From Flavobacteriaceae bacterium UBA980 (lineage in GTDB: Bacteria > Bacteroidota > Bacteroidia > Flavobacteriales > Flavobacteriaceae), in the NCBI GenBank assembly GCA_002292265.1, contig DBBQ01000065.1, positions 1-18,809 on the forward strand: a stretch of 18,809 bases of DNA, given 5' to 3'. A model generated the notes under the pieces. That model saw nothing but the letters and a program-made list of their open reading frames with translations. It did not search any database and was not told the DNA's origin. The translations under genes and the position numbers were made by a program. Of the stretch, positions 5,319 to 12,084 are shown one piece after another. How positions within the stretch are numbered: position 1 is the first letter of the stretch; the number at the start of each line of letters is the position of its first letter.

Positions 5319-7073
5319 ATGAAAGCATTACAGTACCTCAACAAATATTTTTACAAGTACCGCACCAAATTGTTTGTGGGTTTTTTAATCACCGTAGTTG
5401 CCCGAATATTTTCACTTTTCACACCCCGATTGATCGGGAATTCGCTCACCGCTGTAGAGCAGTATGTCAAATCAGATGATGTAAGTCTTGACTCCATTCA
5501 AGAACTCTTACTTTTTAATATTCTTATCATTATCGGTGCGAGTTTGGTGTCTGGATTTTTCACCTTTTTAATGCGTCAAACTATAATCAATGTTTCGAGG
5601 TATGTGGAATTTGATTTAAAAAATGAAATCTTTTGGCACTATCAAAAACTGACCCAGCGCTTTTACAAAAACAACCGAACAGGAGATCTTATGAATCGGA
5701 TTAGTGAAGATGTGGGTAAGGTACGGATGTATGTAGGTCCTGCATTTATGTACAGCATCAATACCGTCGCACTTTTTATCATTGTAATTTCCTATATGAT
5801 CAGTATTGCTCCTGCTTTAACACTTTACACCATCCTCCCCCTTCCTATTTTATCTGTTACCATTTATAAGTTAAGCCGGATCATTAACGAAAAAAGTACA
5901 CGTGTACAGGAGGTTCTTTCCAAAATGTCCTCCTTTGCTCAAGAGAGTTTTAGTGGTATAGGGGTGATTAAGTCGTATAATCTTCAGCGAATTATGAATC
6001 AGGGATTTGACGATTTGGCCTCGGAAAGCTATCAAAAAAACATGTCCTTGGTCAAAGTTCAGGCGTGGTTTTTCCCTTTGATGATTTTATTAATTGGTTT
6101 TAGTAACCTCATTGTGATTTATGTAGGTGGAAATCAATACATAAATAATGAAATCGAAATTGGAGTACTGGCTGAGTTTATCATTTATGTCAATATGCTT
6201 ACATGGCCTGTTGCGGTTGTCGGGTGGATTACCTCTATCGTTCAACAAGCAGAAGCCTCGCAAGAGCGAATCAACCTCTTTTTAAAGGAAGAACCCGAAA
6301 TAAAAGATGGCTCTGGAGTTCAAAAAGAAATCAAAGGAGCGCTAGAACTTAAAAATGTATCGCTTCGTTATCCAGAAACCCAAATTCAAGCACTTGAAAA
6401 CATATCGCTAAAAATACCTACTGGAACTACTCTGGGAATCCTAGGAAATATCGGGTCTGGAAAATCCACTTTATTGGATTTGATCACACGACTTTACGAT
6501 CCTTCAGAAGGGAAAATCCTATTGGATGGAATCGATTTAAAAGAGTACACTTTAGAACAACTTCGTGAAGCTATCGGATCGATCCCCCAAAATGCGTTTT
6601 TATTTTCTGAGAGTATTGAAGACAATATTCGCTTTGGCTCTATAAATGCAAGAAGGGAAGCCATTCAAGAAGCAAGCAAAGAGGCGGTTGTACACAAGAA
6701 CATTATAGCCTTTAAGGAAGGGTACCAAACCCTACTCGGAGAGCGCGGAGTCACCTTATCTGGCGGTCAAATCCAGCGGGTTTCCATCGCTAGGGCGTTT
6801 ATTAAAGATCCCAAGATTTTACTCCTTGACGATTGCCTCTCTGCAGTAGACACAGACACCGAAGAGGAGATTTTAAAACACCTAAAAAAGATCGCTCAAA
6901 ACAAAACAACATTAATTGTGAGTCATCGAATTTCTTCCCTAAAACACGCTGACCAAATAATTGTTTTTGAAAATGGGAAAATAGTTCAACAAGGCAAACA
7001 CCTAGATTTAACAGGGGTTTCAGGCTATTACAAAGAATTATTTGAAAAACAACAATCAGACAGAAACAAATAA
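5319..7073 (+). CDS. ABC exporter half-transporter (TMD-NBD fusion, MdlA-like)
   Basis: A 584-residue ABC exporter half-molecule: a six-helix transmembrane domain (about 15-310) fused to a nucleotide-binding domain (about 340-575). Walker A is GNIGSGKST (376-384), the Q-loop is at Q424, the signature LSGGQ at 480-484, Walker B at ILLLD (500-504) and the H-loop His at 536 (SHR). The residue after Walker B, normally the catalytic Glu, is Asp (D505, in LLLDDCLSAVD), as in one partner of heterodimeric exporters such as BmrC and MdlA. The partner is not in this window, and the substrate cannot be inferred. The ATG at 5319 is preferred over a TTG at 5286 because the protein then begins with the usual amphipathic elbow helix. 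It is divergent from nusB; the PUR-domain gene follows after 60 bases. Confidence 0.92.
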   Translation: MKALQYLNKYFYKYRTKLFVGFLITVVARIFSLFTPRLIGNSLTAVEQYVKSDDVSLDSIQELLLFNILIIIGASLVSGFFTFLMRQTIINVSRYVEFDLKNEIFWHYQKLTQRFYKNNRTGDLMNRISEDVGKVRMYVGPAFMYSINTVALFIIVISYMISIAPALTLYTILPLPILSVTIYKLSRIINEKSTRVQEVLSKMSSFAQESFSGIGVIKSYNLQRIMNQGFDDLASESYQKNMSLVKVQAWFFPLMILLIGFSNLIVIYVGGNQYINNEIEIGVLAEFIIYVNMLTWPVAVVGWITSIVQQAEASQERINLFLKEEPEIKDGSGVQKEIKGALELKNVSLRYPETQIQALENISLKIPTGTTLGILGNIGSGKSTLLDLITRLYDPSEGKILLDGIDLKEYTLEQLREAIGSIPQNAFLFSESIEDNIRFGSINARREAIQEASKEAVVHKNIIAFKEGYQTLLGERGVTLSGGQIQRVSIARAFIKDPKILLLDDCLSAVDTDTEEEILKHLKKIAQNKTTLIVSHRISSLKHADQIIVFENGKIVQQGKHLDLTGVSGYYKELFEKQQSDRNK

Positions 7074-7096
7074 TTTGTTTTGTTTATTTTTTTTAG
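7064..7096 (+). terminator. Weak AT-rich terminator-like hairpin after the ABC exporter gene
   Basis: AAACAAA (7064-7070) and TTTGTTT (7074-7080) form a 7-bp stem with the TAA stop codon as the loop, followed by a T-rich tract (7081-7094). Only one G-C pair supports it, so it may allow read-through into the next gene. Confidence 0.3.
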
Positions 7097-7133
7097 TGAA
7101 ATTGCTTAGTATATACAAAAAATCTAAAACAAA

Positions 7134-7460
7134 ATGCCAGATAATTTAGGCGAAAACCAAGAAGAAATATTCTCAAAAGTCCTCCGAGCAGGAAGACGTA
7201 CGTATTTTTTTGATGTCAGGGAAACCAAGGCCAGCGACTACTATTTAACCATCACAGAAAGTAAAAAATTTACCAATGAAGATGGTTCGTATCACTACAA
7301 AAAGCATAAAATCTATATCTATAAAGAAGATTTTGAAAGTTTCTCCAACTTCTTAAGTGAAACCATGAATTACATCTTCGATCAAAGGGGTGTGGAAGTT
7401 ATCAGTGAACGCCATCAAAAAGATTATTCTCCAGACAACATTAATTCAGAACAACATTAA
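7134..7460 (+). CDS. DUF3276 / PUR-domain nucleic-acid-binding protein
   Basis: A 108-residue protein of the DUF3276 (PUR, Pur-alpha-like) family, conserved in Bacteroidota and spirochaetes and related to the Borrelia DNA/RNA-binding regulator BpuR. The family core is visible: ETIFSKVLRAGRRTYFFDVR-like segment at residues 10-29 (here starting QEEIFSKV), then DYYLTITESKK (35-45), HKIYIYKEDF (58-67) and the amphipathic helix FSNFLSETMNYIF. It has no signal peptide, so it should act in the cytosol as a single-stranded nucleic-acid binder, inferred from the fold only. It lies 60 bases after the ABC exporter on the same strand and may be co-transcribed. The polar C-terminal tail is probably disordered. 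Confidence 0.85.
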   Translation: MPDNLGENQEEIFSKVLRAGRRTYFFDVRETKASDYYLTITESKKFTNEDGSYHYKKHKIYIYKEDFESFSNFLSETMNYIFDQRGVEVISERHQKDYSPDNINSEQH

Positions 7461-7550
7461 TTTTTTCAGCCTTGGGCTGTAAAGATTTGTCCTTTCATTT
7501 TTTCATTCAAAATTTTTTGTTCAACTTTAGCGAGAACAAAAAATCTTTAG

Positions 7551-10064
7551 ATGAAAAACTTTATTTGCCTCATTTCGGTATTGAGTTGCAGTATTCTCAA
7601 CGGCCAAGTCAACTTAAATTATTACTTGGATGAGGATCATCCTTACAATCCGAACATACCTCAACCCAAAGAAATATTGGGTTATGAAGTAGGGAGCTGG
7701 CATGTTTCACACGATCAATTGGTAAATTATATGTACCGGTTGGCAGCTTCTTCGGACCGTATTTCAATAGAAAACAGAGGGCGTACCTATGAAGATCGAT
7801 CCATTATTTTGCTTACGATTACCAGCCCAGAGAATCATCAAAACCTAGAATCCATACGGCAAAGACACTTGAAATTCTCTGAGTCGGGTGCAGAAAATAT
7901 TGATATTGAGCAACAACCCCTGGTGGTCTACCAAGGTTTTTCGGTTCACGGAAACGAGCCCAGTGGAGCCAATGCGGGCCTCCTAGCTGTGTATCATCTT
8001 GCCGCTAGCGAAGCCCCAGAAACCATTGAAATGCTAAATGAGTTGGTAATTCTGTTCGATCCCAGTTTTAATCCCGATGGACTGCAACGCTTTTCCTATT
8101 GGGCAAATATGAATAAAAATCAAACGCTAACCTCGGACCCAAACGACCGGGAATACAACGAAATTTGGCCTGGAGGAAGGACCAATCACTACTGGTTTGA
8201 CCTAAATCGAGATTGGCTTTTTGTTCAATTGCCCGAATCCCAAGCGCGAATTAAAACCTATTCCGAATGGTTACCCAATATCTTGACAGACCACCATGAA
8301 ATGGGAACCAATTCAACTTTTTTCTTTCAACCTGGAATCCCGTCAAGAACCAATCCGCTTACGCCGATCCTAAATCAAAAACTCACCAGCAAGATTGCGG
8401 ACTATCATATAGAAGCTTTTGATAAATTAGGATCGCTTTACTATTCCGAAGAGGATTACGACGATTTTTATTACGGTAAAGGCTCCGCTTATCCCGATAT
8501 CAATGGGGGAATCGGAATTCTATTTGAACAGGCCAGCTCCAGAGGACATTTACAAGAAAGTGATAATGGCTTATTGAGTTTTCCATTTACAATAAGAAAC
8601 CAATTGACTGCGGCTTTTTCTACGTTAAAGGCAGCAACCTCGCTGCGGAAAGAACTCTTAGCTTACTTTACAGAATTTTATGCTGACGCAAGGAAAAACG
8701 CTACTAAATCCAAGCAAAAGTCTATTTTGGTGGGCAGTCCAAAAGACCCTGCAACAGCCTACCATTTTGCTAAAATCTTGAAACAGCACGAAATCAAGTT
8801 TCACGAATTGAAAAATACGGTTAAGAAAGAAGGGAAAATCTACCATCCCGAATCCAGCTATGTCATTCCACTAGAGCAAAAAAAACATGCGCTGATTCAA
8901 GCGTTTTTCAGTAAACAAAGTCGCTTTAAAGACAGTTTGTTTTATGATGTTTCCTCTTGGACACTTCCTTACGCATTCAACTTGAATCATCACTATGACG
9001 ACACCGTTGATTTAGCAGGAAATGAAATTACTGAACTCAAAGCTCCTCTGGGTCAGGTAACCCAGAAAGGAAGCTATGCCTATCTTTTTGAGGCACATCC
9101 TTACTACACCCCAAAATTGCTAAACTACCTTCATCAAAATAAAGTTCTTGTTAAAGTAGGACTCACGCCATTCACTCTAGACGGAAAAACGTTTGACTAC
9201 GGAACCCACATGATTCCTGCAAAAAATCAGGAAATGGAGGAAAGTGAACTTTATGAAATTCTAAAAGAAGGGGCTCGAAAAACCCATATCGAGATCACCG
9301 GAGTATCAACGGGTCACGCTCAGGGAATCGATTTAGGGTCTCGAGATTTTACTACTGTAAAAGCAGCCCAGATTGCTTTACTCGTAGGTGCTGGGGTAAG
9401 TAGCTACGATGCCGGAGAAATTTGGCATTTACTAGACACCCGACATCAAATAGCGGTTACTAAAATTGACATCAAAGATCTTAAGGGTTCTAACTTGAGT
9501 AGCTATTCGCATTTGATTATTCCAAATTATTACGGATCGGATTTAAATTCTCATGCAAAAAAAATCAAAGAATTTGTCTCGGAAGGAGGAACACTGATTG
9601 GCTATCGAAATACAACGAAATGGCTCGACAAAAACGAATTTATTGATCTTGAATTTATTAATCAAAACCTTACAGCGGTTGGTATATCTTTTGAAGACAA
9701 GGATAAATTCACAGGGGCACAGTTGACCAGAGGTGCCATTTTTAACACAAAAATTGACCGGAGTCATCCAATCAATTTTGGCTACCTCAACGAAACGCTT
9801 CCCGTATTTAGAAATACCAATATTTATCTCAAACCCGATAGTCAAAGTTATAACAACCCGATACAGTACACTTCAAATCCCCTGCTGAGCGGTTATATAT
9901 CAGAAGAAAACACAGCGCTGATCAGCAACTCCGTACCGTTCAAAACTGTACGCCTAGGACGAGGGAGGGTTATAGCCCTTACGGACAATACGAATTTTAG
10001 AGCGTTTTGGTACGGAACCAATAGGATTTTGACCAATGCGATCTATTTATCCGATAAGATGTAA
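7551..10064 (+). CDS. Secreted M14 family zinc metallocarboxypeptidase
   Basis: An 837-residue exported protein with an N-terminal signal peptide (about residues 1-19, ending LNGQ). The catalytic domain (about 45-365) is peptidase family M14: zinc ligands H133 and E136 in HGNEPSG, substrate-contacting NPDG (174-177) and DLNRDW (217-222), third zinc ligand His within DHHE (247-250), and a probable catalytic Glu at 326 in GILFEQASSRG. After a linker region, residues about 600-720 (KAAQIALLVGAGVSSYDAGE...) look like a class I glutamine-amidotransferase/DJ-1-like fold without an obvious catalytic Cys; this two-part architecture occurs in large Bacteroidota M14 proteins. Likely role: periplasmic or secreted peptide degradation. 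Its TAA stop is directly adjacent to the stop codon of the convergent csaA-like gene. Confidence 0.9.
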   Translation: MKNFICLISVLSCSILNGQVNLNYYLDEDHPYNPNIPQPKEILGYEVGSWHVSHDQLVNYMYRLAASSDRISIENRGRTYEDRSIILLTITSPENHQNLESIRQRHLKFSESGAENIDIEQQPLVVYQGFSVHGNEPSGANAGLLAVYHLAASEAPETIEMLNELVILFDPSFNPDGLQRFSYWANMNKNQTLTSDPNDREYNEIWPGGRTNHYWFDLNRDWLFVQLPESQARIKTYSEWLPNILTDHHEMGTNSTFFFQPGIPSRTNPLTPILNQKLTSKIADYHIEAFDKLGSLYYSEEDYDDFYYGKGSAYPDINGGIGILFEQASSRGHLQESDNGLLSFPFTIRNQLTAAFSTLKAATSLRKELLAYFTEFYADARKNATKSKQKSILVGSPKDPATAYHFAKILKQHEIKFHELKNTVKKEGKIYHPESSYVIPLEQKKHALIQAFFSKQSRFKDSLFYDVSSWTLPYAFNLNHHYDDTVDLAGNEITELKAPLGQVTQKGSYAYLFEAHPYYTPKLLNYLHQNKVLVKVGLTPFTLDGKTFDYGTHMIPAKNQEMEESELYEILKEGARKTHIEITGVSTGHAQGIDLGSRDFTTVKAAQIALLVGAGVSSYDAGEIWHLLDTRHQIAVTKIDIKDLKGSNLSSYSHLIIPNYYGSDLNSHAKKIKEFVSEGGTLIGYRNTTKWLDKNEFIDLEFINQNLTAVGISFEDKDKFTGAQLTRGAIFNTKIDRSHPINFGYLNETLPVFRNTNIYLKPDSQSYNNPIQYTSNPLLSGYISEENTALISNSVPFKTVRLGRGRVIALTDNTNFRAFWYGTNRILTNAIYLSDKM

Positions 10065-10391
10065 CTAGAGAATTTGTTGCCCGTTGGGGAGTTTTGTTTC
10101 TGGAGCTAATAGAATGATTGTGTCTTTCTCATTGGCTCCCAAGACCAAACATTGACTTTCAAAGTCTGCAACCATTCGGTTGCCAATATTTACTACTGCA
10201 ATAAGCTGTTTGCCTTTGAGTTCCTCCAAAGCGTAGCGCTCGGTAATTTGTGCGGAGGACTGTAAAATCCCCAAAGGACCAAAATCAATTTCGAGTTGAT
10301 AGGCCGGTTTTTTTGCTTTCGGAAATTCTTTTGCGGACAGTATCGTTCCCACTCGGAGATCAAGCTTTTCAAAAGTAGAATAGTGGATCAT
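10065..10391 (-). CDS. csaA: CsaA-like tRNA-binding-domain protein
   Basis: A 108-residue single-domain OB-fold protein of the tRNA-binding/CsaA family, also seen as the C-terminal domain of methionyl-tRNA synthetases; in Bacillus, CsaA is a homodimeric chaperone linked to secretion. Family markers are DLRVGTI (11-17), LQSSAQIT (43-50), the NIGNRMVADFESQCLVLG stretch (68-85) and a final LPNG turn before the end. Length and ATG start (10389-10391) are typical. It is convergent with the M14 gene with no intergenic base, and divergent from the thioredoxin-like gene across 59 bases. A chaperone role is inferred from family membership only. Confidence 0.88.
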   Translation of the reverse strand: MIHYSTFEKLDLRVGTILSAKEFPKAKKPAYQLEIDFGPLGILQSSAQITERYALEELKGKQLIAVVNIGNRMVADFESQCLVLGANEKDTIILLAPETKLPNGQQIL

Positions 10392-10397
10392 TTATTA

Positions 10398-10426
10398 TTG
10401 ACATTTCAGCAAAAGTACTACATTTA
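10398..10426 (+). promoter_or_regulatory. Candidate promoter for the thioredoxin-like gene
   Basis: TTG (10398-10400), an 18-base spacer and TACATTTA (10419-10426) match the Bacteroidota TTG-N17-23-TAnnTTTG pattern at all but the last base, ending 24 bases before the ATG at 10451. It overlaps the candidate csaA promoter on the other strand. Confidence 0.33.
10410..10417 (-). promoter_or_regulatory. Candidate -7 box (TACTTTTG) for csaA
   Basis: Minus-strand TACTTTTG is an exact TAnnTTTG match ending 18 bases before the csaA ATG. No clear -33 TTG at 17-23 bases is visible. The overlap with the plus-strand promoter suggests the two genes may compete for polymerase. Confidence 0.38.
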
Positions 10427-10450
10427 AAATCAGTTAAAAAAATCAAATTT

Positions 10451-11032
10451 ATGGCACTTACAGAATCGTATATGCTACCCTTAGGCATTCCAGCACCAGA
10501 CTTTTCTTTACCAAATGTGGTAGATGATCAAACAGTGTCCTTGGATCGGTTGAAAGGTTTCAAAGGCACACTTATAATCTTTATGTGCAATCATTGTCCC
10601 TATGTGGTTCACCTTATGGACGGCCTTGTTTCCACTGCTCAAAATTTTAAGGAGAAAGGTATTGAAACCATTGCAATTTCTAGTAACAGTGAGCATAGTC
10701 ATCCGCAAGACGGGCCTATAGAAATGAAAAAATTAGCTTTGGAAAAGAACTTTGCTTTTCCTTATTTGTTTGACAAAACTCAAGAGGTTGCCCACCGTTA
10801 TCAAGCGGCTTGCACCCCAGACTTTTATCTTTTTGACGAAACTCTAAGCTTGGTGTACCGCGGACGATACGACGATTCTAGACCGGGTAACCAAATTCCA
10901 GTATCGGGGAAAGACTTGCATCAAGCGGCAACGTTAATGCTTTCTAAAGAATCGCAGCAAACTCCTCAATATCCAAGTATGGGATGTAATATCAAATGGC
11001 ATTCTGGAAATAGCCCTGAGGAAAGACAATAA
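10451..11032 (+). CDS. Thioredoxin-fold AhpC/TSA (peroxiredoxin-like) family protein
   Basis: A 193-residue cytosolic thioredoxin-fold protein of the AhpC/TSA superfamily. After the peroxiredoxin-like APDFSLPNV entry (15-23), the active-site region is FMCNHCPYV with a CxxC pair C46/C49 following strand beta-1. The cis-proline loop is CTPDF (121-125), and the C-terminus carries PSMGCNIKW with C179. This belongs to the thioredoxin-family subgroup with a CNHCP motif, generally assigned a redox role; the physiological partner is unknown. No signal peptide is seen. It is divergent from csaA and convergent with the prolyl isomerase gene. The ATG is at 10451. Confidence 0.87.
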   Translation: MALTESYMLPLGIPAPDFSLPNVVDDQTVSLDRLKGFKGTLIIFMCNHCPYVVHLMDGLVSTAQNFKEKGIETIAISSNSEHSHPQDGPIEMKKLALEKNFAFPYLFDKTQEVAHRYQAACTPDFYLFDETLSLVYRGRYDDSRPGNQIPVSGKDLHQAATLMLSKESQQTPQYPSMGCNIKWHSGNSPEERQ

Positions 11033-11102
11033 AGAATTCCGCAACATCTACAGAATCGTATTTTCCATAGATTCCCTGAAAAAGTATTTCAAGGAATTCT
11101 TT
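11031..11102. terminator. Long-range inverted repeat between convergent genes
   Basis: AAAGAATTCC (11031-11040, overlapping the stop codon of the thioredoxin-like gene) is the perfect complement of GGAATTCTTT (11093-11102), which runs into further T. The 52-base loop holds a small inner pairing (AATC/GATT). It could act as a bidirectional transcript end between the two convergent genes, but the wide loop makes this uncertain. Confidence 0.35.
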
Positions 11103-11106
11103 TTGA

Positions 11107-12033
11107 TTAAAAATCAACCAACTCCACTTCAAAAATCAGTGTAGCATCAGGAGGTATAACTCCACCAGCACCTTGGGAGCCATAGGCGAGATTACTTGAA
11201 ATTACAAAACGGGCACCAGCCCCTTTGTTCAACAACATAATACCCTCGTCCCAACCAGGAATAACCTGACCTACACCAACCGAAAAATCAATCGGTTGAT
11301 TCCGCTGATAGGAAGAATCGAAAACGGTACCATCTACCAAGGTTCCTTTGTAGTGCACTGAAACTTGTGCCCCTTTGGGAGGCGTAGTACCTGTCCCTTC
11401 TTTGGTAATGGAATAGTACAGGCCACTATCTGTTTTACTCATGCCTTCAGTAAGTGCCCCGAGTGCTTTTTCCGCCGCTTCCTTTGCTGCTTGTTTTCGA
11501 GCTTCGCCGCTGCTGTTAAAGTCTTCAAATGCAGATTGAGGGTTCCATTGTTCCGCTTCAGCTCCGTGTCGTTCTATGGTAAGAGATTTGAGAAGATCGC
11601 CTTGGGCTACTTGATCCACTACCTCTTGACCTTCTACAACATAACCAAACACGGTGTGTTTTCCATCCAACCAGTCTGTGGGTCCATGAGTAATAAAAAA
11701 CTGGCTTCCATTGGTTGCTGGACCTGCATTAGCCATAGACAATGTTCCAGCACGATTGTGTTTTAACTCGGGGTGAAATTCATCGTCAAACTGATACCCT
11801 GGTCCGCCAGAACCAGTACCTTGGGGACAACCCCCTTGAATCATGAAATCTGCAATTACACGGTGAAATTTTAATCCATCATAATAAGGTTCTCCTTCTT
11901 TTTTGTGTTCGTTTTTATGAGTTCCTTCAGCCAAACTCACAAAGTTCCCTACCGTACCCGGTGTCTGTTGATAGGTAAGTTCGATGAGTATTGTACCTTT
12001 TGAGGTTTCTAATTTTGCGTAAATGCCTTCCAT
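11107..12033 (-). CDS. Dual-domain peptidyl-prolyl isomerase (cyclophilin-FKBP fusion, CFBP type)
   Basis: A 308-residue protein joining two unrelated prolyl isomerase folds. Residues 1-160 are a cyclophilin: [13 protein letters not shown] (56-68) with catalytic R58, NGSQFFIT (108-115), W121 and H126. Residues 165-200 are a charged Ala-rich helical linker. Residues 205-308 are an FKBP domain: [16 protein letters not shown] (226-241) with Y228 and D239, [10 protein letters not shown] (255-264), and the [20 protein letters not shown] end. This cyclophilin-first order is the CFBP class of dual-family immunophilins, described from Flavobacterium. There is no signal peptide, so it is a cytosolic folding catalyst. 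It lies 51 bases downstream of recQ with its own likely promoter. Confidence 0.94.
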   Translation of the reverse strand: MEGIYAKLETSKGTILIELTYQQTPGTVGNFVSLAEGTHKNEHKKEGEPYYDGLKFHRVIADFMIQGGCPQGTGSGGPGYQFDDEFHPELKHNRAGTLSMANAGPATNGSQFFITHGPTDWLDGKHTVFGYVVEGQEVVDQVAQGDLLKSLTIERHGAEAEQWNPQSAFEDFNSSGEARKQAAKEAAEKALGALTEGMSKTDSGLYYSITKEGTGTTPPKGAQVSVHYKGTLVDGTVFDSSYQRNQPIDFSVGVGQVIPGWDEGIMLLNKGAGARFVISSNLAYGSQGAGGVIPPDATLIFEVELVDF

Positions 12034-12052
12034 AACGATTTTTATTTGTCGG

Positions 12053-12060
12053 CAAAGATA
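12053..12060 (-). promoter_or_regulatory. Candidate -7 box (TATCTTTG) for the prolyl isomerase gene
   Basis: Minus-strand TATCTTTG is an exact TAnnTTTG match ending 19 bases before the ATG at 12033, in the 51-base gap after recQ. It would give the isomerase its own transcript even if recQ reads through. Confidence 0.42.
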
Positions 12061-12084
12061 AGAATCCCAACCAATCCTAAAAGT

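Noticed and set aside
7467..7479. CAGCC-TTG-GGCTG hairpin after the PUR-domain gene as a terminator
   Set aside because: The stem is only five bp, and no T-run follows it on either strand; the T-run on the plus strand lies before the stem.
11365..11766. A 133-codon plus-strand frame opposite the prolyl isomerase gene
   Set aside because: It is antisense to the cyclophilin/FKBP domains and has a Cys/Phe-rich composition typical of an antisense shadow.
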